A program made the position numbers and the translations under genes. The notes beneath the pieces were generated by a model. The model searched no databases, was not told the origin of the DNA, and saw nothing but the letters and a program-made list of their open reading frames with translations. Source: a bacterium (Candidatus Howlettbacteria) CG_4_10_14_0_8_um_filter_40_9 (lineage in GTDB: Bacteria; Patescibacteriota; CPR2; UBA1875; GCA-2785325). From it: a DNA stretch of 9,349 bases. The stretch is from the NCBI GenBank assembly GCA_002785325.1, contig PFMH01000109.1:1-9349 (forward strand). The letters run 5' to 3'. This document shows, piece by piece, positions 5,512-9,349 of this stretch; positions within the stretch are counted from its first letter, which is position 1; the number at the start of each line of letters is the position of its first letter.

Positions 5512-6174
5512 ATGAAAAACTCTATAGCGATTTTAGGACTGGCATTACTCATAGCACTTCCAGTCAGTGCGGCTACCCCACTCACGGGAAAGATTATTGC
5601 CCTCGACGCAGGACATGGCAACGGAGAAACTGGTGCGGTCGGAGTATGCAACGGAGTTGAGGTAATAGAAGCAGATGTAAATCTGGCAGTGCGTGCGGAA
5701 TTAAAATCTTTAATAGTTTCGGGAGAGGGTGCGGTGCATGAAGTAGAACAACTTTCTTCACGACACGACAGGGTTGCGGATGCGGAAAACGCTGGGTCTG
5801 ATGTTCTTGTCTCCATTCATCACAATGGCTCGACGAACACATCGGCAGACTACACTCAAAGCTTTGTGACTCAGAAGAACGACAAAATCCTTGCGGGTTA
5901 TATTCATCCTGCGATAGTGAGTGCTCTCGATTTGCAGGACAAAGGGATTAAAAATGACGGATACGGTATGACCGTATACGGCTCGCTTCCCGGAGTTCTA
6001 ACAGAAAGCTATTTCATCACCAACACAGAAGCGGCGTGTGATTTCTTGGATTATCAGAATGGAGCGACAAACACTCGTGTCCAGAAAGAAGCACAGGCAA
6101 TGTATGACGGTCTAGTAGCGTACTTCTCCGCAAATACTGGCGGTAGCGGAAACGGCAAGGGCAGGAACCGATAA
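5512..6174 (+). CDS. secreted N-acetylmuramoyl-L-alanine amidase (Amidase_3 family)
   Basis: This family cuts the bond between N-acetylmuramic acid and L-alanine in peptidoglycan using a zinc ion. A signal peptide is clear: hydrophobic core 5-17 and likely cleavage after VSA (18-20). The mature domain begins at once with ALDAGHG. Zinc ligands and catalytic residues expected for the family are present: H35 (DAGHG), E53 (IEADVNLAV), H103 (SIHHNGS) and E165 (LTESYFITN). At 220 residues it is about the size of a lone catalytic domain, with only a short Gly/Asn/Lys-rich tail (208-220) and no wall-binding domain. Its stop overlaps the start of the next small gene (TAATG). In a mobile element it may open the wall for transfer, entry or lysis. 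A signal-peptide-driven lysin or host wall remodelling enzyme are alternatives. Confidence 0.93.
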   Translation: MKNSIAILGLALLIALPVSAATPLTGKIIALDAGHGNGETGAVGVCNGVEVIEADVNLAVRAELKSLIVSGEGAVHEVEQLSSRHDRVADAENAGSDVLVSIHHNGSTNTSADYTQSFVTQKNDKILAGYIHPAIVSALDLQDKGIKNDGYGMTVYGSLPGVLTESYFITNTEAACDFLDYQNGATNTRVQKEAQAMYDGLVAYFSANTGGSGNGKGRNR

Positions 6175-6347
6175 TGACCAAGCGTTCACTAAGAAAATTC
6201 AAGGCTCTCTACGAGAAACATTTCGGAGAGAAACTCTCTGACGAGGAAGCCGCCCGAAAGGCGGCGTCCCTCGTTGAGATATATCGTGCTGTGTACGGCA
6301 ACGTAGAGTTTCCAGATACCGATAAGGAAAACACTAACGAGAAGTAA
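6174..6347 (+). CDS. 57-residue conserved-looking small protein
   Basis: ATG 6174 overlaps the amidase stop as TAATG, a common sign of translational coupling. The product is highly charged and probably all-helical: FKALYEKHFGEKLSDEEAAR (9-28), then an Ala-rich helix ASLVEIYRAVYG (31-42) and an acidic tail. Its FK.LY.K.FG..LSDEEA pattern resembles short proteins that I recall from mobile regions of Patescibacteria; that recollection is not checked. The function is unknown. The coupling suggests an amidase partner, or a general element protein with no direct tie to the wall. Confidence 0.7.
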   Translation: MTKRSLRKFKALYEKHFGEKLSDEEAARKAASLVEIYRAVYGNVEFPDTDKENTNEK

Positions 6348-6381
6348 TCAGTCTCATTGTTTTTGCTTCCGCGACAATCCT

Positions 6382-6399
6382 ACTCTTTTTGGAGTTTTT
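6382..6399 (+). terminator. weak terminator-like hairpin
   Basis: ACTC (6382-6385) and GAGT (6392-6395) form a 4-bp stem followed by TTTTT (6395-6399). It sits 35 bases after the small gene's stop, in the right place to end the amidase transcript, but the stem is short. Confidence 0.3.
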
Positions 6400-6422
6400 G
6401 GTGGTGAAATAAAGAAACTATA

Positions 6423-6504
6423 CCCAGCGTACTATTTTGTGTAATACGCTAGGGGCAGTAGGACACCTCGGTCACTCTGTCGGTCTCTCTCGTCCTATCT
6501 GAGG
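6423..6504 (+). ncRNA. structured non-coding segment, possible small RNA or leader
   Basis: Between 6348 and 6584 there is no convincing gene. This part is rich in complementarity. Arms 6423-6434 (CCC, AGCGTA, C, TA) and 6442-6455 (TA, A, TACGCT, A, GGGG) make a long stem with a 7-base loop. TAGGAC (6459-6464) pairs with GTCCTA (6492-6497), and CCTC (6466-6469) could instead pair with GAGG (6501-6504). Inside the second loop a 12-base unit is repeated: CGGTCACTCT (6469-6478) and CGGTCTCTCT (6481-6490). It matches no RNA family that I recognise. A DNA-level regulatory array is the alternative. Confidence 0.35.
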
Positions 6505-6549
6505 CACGTTTGTGTGAGAGTTGGTGGAATCTATTACTTACCCTGCAAA

Positions 6550-6578
6550 TTGAGGTATCGGCTTAAATCCGATAAAAT
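6550..6578 (+). promoter_or_regulatory. promoter with operator palindrome in the spacer
   Basis: TTGAGG (6550-6555), 17 bp and TAAAAT (6573-6578) form a good promoter. The spacer and -10 hold a perfect inverted repeat, TATCGG (6556-6561) and CCGATA (6569-6574), centred between the two boxes. A dimeric repressor there would shut the promoter. The predicted start is about 6585, the ATG of the next gene, so the mRNA may be leaderless, although GGAG at 6579-6582 sits just upstream. Confidence 0.5.
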
Positions 6579-6584
6579 GGAGCT

Positions 6585-7457
6585 ATGGAATCCGACTCTA
6601 AACAGAAACTGCCATTTGAGATTACGCCACAAATAGTGAGGTATTTAGACGATATTCTTTACATTCACAGAGAGTGGCGACAGCAAAAACCATTTTATTT
6701 AATAGAGCCCCGTCTGCCGTCCGAGCTACAGACACCGACAAGAATACGAAATAATAGCCATTTCTGGCATTACTTAGAAAGAAAGCTACAGGCGGTTCAG
6801 ACTTTCAGTCCTGCACTCATGAATAAGGCGGTTTCAGCTAGTGAATTGAGGAAGGCAACAGAACGCGACAGGGGCATTGTTGGTATCGCGAGAGTACATG
6901 GCGATACTCAAAGTCCTTTTAAGACATTTGCAGCGGGACCAGAAGGCTTTGAACGGAAACTCGAACAGGTAGCAAAAATGGGAAGACCGGGTATTTCGTT
7001 TCCAAACAAAGAAAAATATATAATCCTAAAACTACTAGGTATAGAACCAGTAGAAAATTTGCGGAAAGAAGTCGAAGCACTATCACAAGAAGAAAAAGAG
7101 AAAACTGTAAGTGGCACACATCGGCTCATCTACATGAATGGCGAGGGCGATTTCTTAATCGGCAAGCATCGCGATGCTATTCCTTTTAAGAGCAAGAAGG
7201 CTGGATACTATAAGGTCTTTGTTGCAATATACAAGGGCGCAGGTGGCACGAGTGCGCCAGTGTCGTATAAAAAAATCACTGAGCATATACGGCTTCATTT
7301 TGGTGGGAAAGAATTTACGACTAAGGAAATACAAAATCATATAAACAACTCCATAAAACGCAGGTACCTTGAAGCAAGGACGCCAGACGGCAAAGAGATT
7401 ATCTCGGCAGACAGCGAGGGGAAGTCCGTCTATTTTTATAACCCAGCAATAGACTAA
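6585..7457 (+). CDS. 290-residue protein of unknown function, possible C-terminal winged helix
   Basis: I do not recognise this protein. It is soluble and basic, with no signal peptide or membrane segment. Residues 12-75 are mostly helical, with aromatic residues (HREWRQQKPFYLIEPRLPSE). Residues 135-200 contain FPNKEKYIILKLLGI and a charged helix rich in E and K. Residues 206-290 look like a winged helix: YYKVFVAIYKGAG, then VSYKKITEHIRLHFG, TTKEIQNHINNSIKRRYL as a recognition-helix candidate, and a two-strand wing ending in SVYFYNPAID. DNA binding is therefore plausible. It is a single-gene unit, with its own promoter carrying an operator-like palindrome and a strong terminator after it, as expected for a self-regulated element protein. 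Confidence 0.8.
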   Translation: MESDSKQKLPFEITPQIVRYLDDILYIHREWRQQKPFYLIEPRLPSELQTPTRIRNNSHFWHYLERKLQAVQTFSPALMNKAVSASELRKATERDRGIVGIARVHGDTQSPFKTFAAGPEGFERKLEQVAKMGRPGISFPNKEKYIILKLLGIEPVENLRKEVEALSQEEKEKTVSGTHRLIYMNGEGDFLIGKHRDAIPFKSKKAGYYKVFVAIYKGAGGTSAPVSYKKITEHIRLHFGGKEFTTKEIQNHINNSIKRRYLEARTPDGKEIISADSEGKSVYFYNPAID

Positions 7458-7480
7458 AACTGAAAACTTTTGTTTGCAAG

Positions 7481-7506
7481 ACACCCAACCAACGGGTGTT
7501 TTTTTG
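7481..7506 (+). terminator. strong rho-independent terminator
   Basis: ACACCC (7481-7486) and GGGTGT (7494-7499) make a perfect GC-rich 6-bp stem with a 7-base loop, followed directly by a run of T to 7505. It lies 23 bases after the stop of the 290-residue gene. Confidence 0.88.
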
Positions 7507-7525
7507 TTGCTTATCCGTGGCTTGT

Positions 7526-7553
7526 GGATGCTTAAAAAGAGCATCCTTCTTTT
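7526..7553 (+). terminator. second terminator-like hairpin in tandem
   Basis: GGATGCT (7526-7532) and AGCATCC (7540-7546) form a perfect 7-bp stem with a 7-base loop, followed by TTCTTTT. It would catch read-through from the first terminator and insulate the replication operon. Confidence 0.7.
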
Positions 7554-7585
7554 CGTGATTATACGGCTTTAAATAAAGATATTTT

Positions 7586-7642
7586 TATAAAATCGCTCGC
7601 TCGTAAGTTTATTAAAAGCGAGTTCAAAACACGAAATAATAC
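7586..7642 (+). promoter_or_regulatory. promoter/operator region of the replication operon
   Basis: This AT-rich stretch holds TATAAA (7586-7591) and TAATAC (7637-7642), either of which could be a -10 box. Between them is an inverted repeat, CTCGCT (7596-7601) and AGCGAG (7617-7622), with a 15-bp spacer. If TAATAC is used, the transcript would start at about the ATG at 7647. No good -35 box is visible for either. Confidence 0.3.
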
Positions 7643-7646
7643 TGGT

Positions 7647-7877
7647 ATGGACGATAAACAAAAAGAGCCATATCAGGTCGAACGCACTGGTTTTCATGAC
7701 AGTGCTTGGTATCGGCTCTTTGACGTCCTACTTAACAGCGAAAAGTCGATTAACAACAAAGTAGCAAATGACAAACATGGAGTTCACAAGAAAAATGACG
7801 GATGCAACGCCACGGGATTGTTTACGAGAACTCGTAGCAAGACTCAGGCCGACAGCAGACACAGGCGAGATGCTTGA
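7647..7877 (+). CDS. possible small hypothetical protein, overlaps next gene
   Basis: This is an unrecognised 76-residue reading frame at the head of the operon. The first 40 residues (VERTGFHDSAWYRLFDVLL) look like a real protein. From about residue 41 the composition becomes polar, basic and low in hydrophobics, in the part that overlaps the next gene by 110 bases. Possible readings: a genuine overlapping gene, or an originally shorter gene that lost its stop. A frameshift joining it to the next frame is less likely, because that frame has a stop at 7762-7764. Confidence 0.45.
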   Translation: MDDKQKEPYQVERTGFHDSAWYRLFDVLLNSEKSINNKVANDKHGVHKKNDGCNATGLFTRTRSKTQADSRHRRDA

Positions 7878-8085
7878 AAAAAGAGTCAACGAAGTAAAGG
7901 AAATGATTACAAACAAGTTCGGAGAACTCGGCACACCTATAACAGCAGGTTGGCCAGCAAACGAGCGAGAGATATACACGATTATCCCGATATCTATGCA
8001 CGACAACACTAAAATCGATGCGGTCATGGATATCAAAATATGTCTCTACGACGACCTGCAGTATCCGAACAAATTAACGAACTAA
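7768..8085 (+). CDS. hypothetical protein, 105 residues
   Basis: Not recognised. The N-terminal half is helical and charged (RDCLRELVARLRP, GEMLEKRVNEVKEMITNKFG), and the C-terminal half has strand-like segments (REIYTIIPISM, KIDAVMDIKICLY). There is no membrane segment or cysteine motif. An in-frame stop at 7762 fixes the upstream limit. ATG 7768 is used, but 7777 and 7795 are equally possible. It is followed after 4 bases by the next gene, so it is clearly part of the replication operon. It may be a small accessory or regulatory protein of the element. Confidence 0.6.
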   Translation: MTNMEFTRKMTDATPRDCLRELVARLRPTADTGEMLEKRVNEVKEMITNKFGELGTPITAGWPANEREIYTIIPISMHDNTKIDAVMDIKICLYDDLQYPNKLTN

Positions 8086-8089
8086 GAAC

Positions 8090-8482
8090 ATGACAAAAAT
8101 TAAAGAAAATGAACAAGGGTCTCTCAGCAAATTGGGGACATGGAACATGGAGCAACTTACAGAGGGCGTATTGCGCCATTTGGCAGGACTAATTGTTGGA
8201 GAAGCTGATAAGCCAAACGAGAAAGCATCTTGGCCTAGAAAAATGAGTGTCCTGCTCAGTAATGGAGAAAATCAGCTCGTAGCAGGAAAAGTTGAAATCA
8301 GAAAATTTACCGACGTACAGAATAGTTCAAAGGAACTAGGTGAATTTTATGACAATAGAGAGGCGTTCGATACTCTCGCGGTTCATAAAGATGACGGGGA
8401 AGACATAGACATGCCCCTCGACAGTGAATCAATCTTCTATGTTGAGTTAGGAGACAAAACTGTGGGACTGGGAAAGAAATAA
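8090..8482 (+). CDS. hypothetical acidic protein, 130 residues
   Basis: Not recognised. It is acidic overall. The N-terminal part contains a helix, MEQLTEGVLRHLAGLIVG, followed by strand-rich sequence (KMSVLLSNGENQLVAGKVEI) and an acidic loop (HKDDGEDIDMPLDSES) before a final strand pair. It lies 4 bases after the previous gene and 5 bases before the replication initiator, an arrangement typical of a co-translated replication module. A role as initiator partner or helicase loader is possible from position only; no motif supports it. Confidence 0.65.
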   Translation: MTKIKENEQGSLSKLGTWNMEQLTEGVLRHLAGLIVGEADKPNEKASWPRKMSVLLSNGENQLVAGKVEIRKFTDVQNSSKELGEFYDNREAFDTLAVHKDDGEDIDMPLDSESIFYVELGDKTVGLGKK

Positions 8483-8487
8483 ATGCC

Positions 8488-9228
8488 ATGTCGGACGACC
8501 AACTTATTAAATTCCCGGGTGTTCCTGCCAAGCGTGCCAATGGCAACTTCTGGTGCTATCCAAATGTGCTCTGTCTGCATTGGCACGAGCTTGTGGGGTC
8601 GGAACAGAAAGTGCTCGATTGCATTCTCAGGCACACATGGGGCTTTAACAAATCGTCAGACAGAATCAGTCTCACGCAGCTTGAGCACGGGGTAAACAAG
8701 GTTCACAACGGAGTGGGTTTGTCTCGGAAGCAAATCATCAGGGCACTCCGTTCACTGGAGCAAAAGGGATTTATCACGTCAGTAAAAAGCAGTATGACGA
8801 ATGAATACTCTCTCGTGACAGAAGTACATCAGGAACAGGGGACAAAAGTAAACCAAAGCAGTGTACTTACGTCCCCTGCAACTGGTGTAGAAATGTCCCA
8901 GTCTGGGGACAAAAAGATACACACTATAAATAATCAATCAATAGAAAAAACAATAGAGATTATCTATAGGTACTATCTTGAAAAAATCTTTCCTGGAACC
9001 AGAGAAGTTTCGAAGTACAGGATTCCGCGACTGACCGATAAATCGAAGCAGAAAATCATTGACAGGCTTGTCGACTTCCCACCAGGAATAATCCGACATG
9101 CGATAGATAACTTCTCGAATGACGAATGGTGGATGAAAACTAACAGCACAAAGGGGCTTGCTTGGTTCTTTGGCTCAGAAGACCAGATTCAGCAGTTCGT
9201 TAATCTTGATGCTTCTGACGATGATTAG
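8488..9228 (+). CDS. phage O-like replication initiator (winged-helix N-terminus)
   Basis: Residues 22-110 match the pattern of the phage replication protein O N-terminal domain: WCYPNVLCLHWHELVGSEQK, ILRHTWGFNKSSDRISLTQL, then LSRKQIIRALRSLEQKGFIT as the recognition helix and wing. In lambda, O binds iterons at the origin and recruits the helicase loader. A polar linker (about 113-152) leads to a C-terminal domain with TDKSKQKIIDRLVDFPPGII and DNFSNDEWWMKTNSTKGLAW, a form common at the ends of phage and plasmid initiators. ATG 8488 is chosen over the nearby out-of-frame ATG at 8483, whose frame ends at 8695. The gene's linker region carries origin-like repeats. No helicase or loader gene is in the window; it may follow to the right. 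Confidence 0.82.
   Translation: MSDDQLIKFPGVPAKRANGNFWCYPNVLCLHWHELVGSEQKVLDCILRHTWGFNKSSDRISLTQLEHGVNKVHNGVGLSRKQIIRALRSLEQKGFITSVKSSMTNEYSLVTEVHQEQGTKVNQSSVLTSPATGVEMSQSGDKKIHTINNQSIEKTIEIIYRYYLEKIFPGTREVSKYRIPRLTDKSKQKIIDRLVDFPPGIIRHAIDNFSNDEWWMKTNSTKGLAWFFGSEDQIQQFVNLDASDDD
8838..8970. other. candidate replication origin inside the initiator gene
   Basis: GGGGACAAAA occurs twice, perfectly, at 8838-8847 and 8905-8914. Inverted relatives lie between them: TTACGTCCCC (8867-8876) and TGTCCC (8894-8899). Right after them 8911-8970 drops to about 22% GC (13 G or C in 60 bases by my count). Iteron-like repeats followed by an AT-rich unwinding stretch in the linker-coding part of an O-type gene is the layout of the lambda origin. 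The motifs are directly visible; origin function is inferred. Confidence 0.45.
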
Positions 9229-9246
9229 CGTATCGAGAAATTTCTG

Positions 9247-9348
9247 ATGATGAACCAATCACCACCAGACAACACTACAAACAGACTTAAAAGACCAGAT
9301 TCAAAACAACACTATGTACAAGCGCAAGAAAAATTATCAGCTTTATAA
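9247..9348 (+). CDS. possible small protein (33 residues) after the initiator
   Basis: A short frame opens with ATGATG 18 bases after the initiator stop and closes with TAA at 9346-9348. The product is polar (NQSPPDNTTNRLKRPDSKQ) and ends in YVQAQEKLSAL. It may be a real short gene, or the start of a longer one cut by a frame change. No ribosome binding site is clear. Confidence 0.3.
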   Translation: MMNQSPPDNTTNRLKRPDSKQHYVQAQEKLSAL

Positions 9349-9349
9349 A
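9314..9349 (+). CDS. possible start of the next gene, runs off the window
   Basis: An ATG at 9314 opens a frame reading MYKRKKNYQLYK that is still open at the last base. The basic start is typical of an N-terminus. It overlaps the 33-residue frame at 9247-9348, so at most one of the two is likely to be real. Confidence 0.3.
   Translation, partial: MYKRKKNYQLYK

Larger units (their letters stand above)
98..9349. mobile_element. putative integrated element, left end inside comM, right end outside window
   Basis: Sequence from about base 98 onward is unrelated to the comM piece it abuts. It carries accessory-type genes: a restriction-modification set, two Xre regulators, a secreted cell-wall amidase and a phage O-like replication initiator. 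No integrase, transposase, terminal inverted repeat or second comM piece is visible, so both the mechanism and the true right boundary are unknown. A search by eye found no second copy of the junction bases (ctttttctaga, 87-97) that could be the other attachment site. Prophage, plasmid-like integrative element and defence island remain equally possible. Confidence 0.35.

Noticed and set aside
5475..5842. Short frames on both strands over the amidase gene
   Set aside because: They are shadows of a gene with clear catalytic motifs and signal peptide, and none shows a family pattern.
6556..6574. Anticodon-arm-like hairpin with a 7-base loop (possible tRNA-Leu)
   Set aside because: No acceptor stem, D arm or T arm can be built around it. 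It fits better as an operator between -35 and -10 boxes.
1..9349. CRISPR array, transposase or integrase
   Set aside because: No regularly spaced repeats, no DDE or tyrosine/serine recombinase motifs and no terminal inverted repeats were seen in any frame.

Overview
This window looks like the left part of a mobile element in a bacterial genome. The leading candidate host is the Candidate Phyla Radiation (Patescibacteria). The reasons are moderate GC, small tightly packed genes, standard genetic code, few clear Shine-Dalgarno sites, and a 57-residue protein of a kind I associate with that group. The host assignment is inference. Bases 1-97 encode a piece of a ComM/YifB-type Mg-chelatase-like ATPase. 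Its reading frame departs from the family exactly at the Walker-B motif and stops at 129-131. This suggests that the element inserted into comM, or that the gene is otherwise broken there.

Region 1 (about 98-4624) is a restriction-modification island. A long structured intergenic region with dyads and a 100-bp-offset repeat is followed by two plus-strand genes. The first is a 544-residue protein that appears to join a double LAGLIDADG fold, with both catalytic acids replaced, to a C-terminal PD-(D/E)XK nuclease. The second is a 167-residue protein that resembles that nuclease domain but has lost the E-x-K triad. These converge, with no gap between stop codons, on two minus-strand DNA methyltransferases of different classes: a TSPPY-type and a D12/DPPY-type N6-adenine enzyme. 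Divergent from the methyltransferases is a small Xre-type regulator. The two transcription units share a fully symmetric promoter/operator in which one palindrome supplies both -35 and -10 boxes on both strands. Two methyltransferases plus an active/inactive nuclease pair suggest a Type II system for an asymmetric site, read by a repurposed homing-endonuclease fold.

Region 2 (about 4636-6347) has a second Xre regulator on the minus strand, with a four-half-site operator array. Divergent from it are a membrane-anchored helical protein, a secreted N-acetylmuramoyl-L-alanine amidase with a full set of zinc/catalytic residues, and a 57-residue protein whose start overlaps the amidase stop.

Region 3 (6348-7560) holds a structured non-coding stretch, then a promoter with a palindrome in its spacer driving an unrecognised 290-residue protein with a possible C-terminal winged helix, then two terminator-like hairpins.

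Region 4 (7561-9349) is a compact plus-strand operon of small unknown genes ending in a phage O-like replication initiator. The linker-coding part of that gene carries repeated GGGGAC motifs followed by an AT-rich stretch, like the origin inside lambda O. The right end of the element is not in the window.
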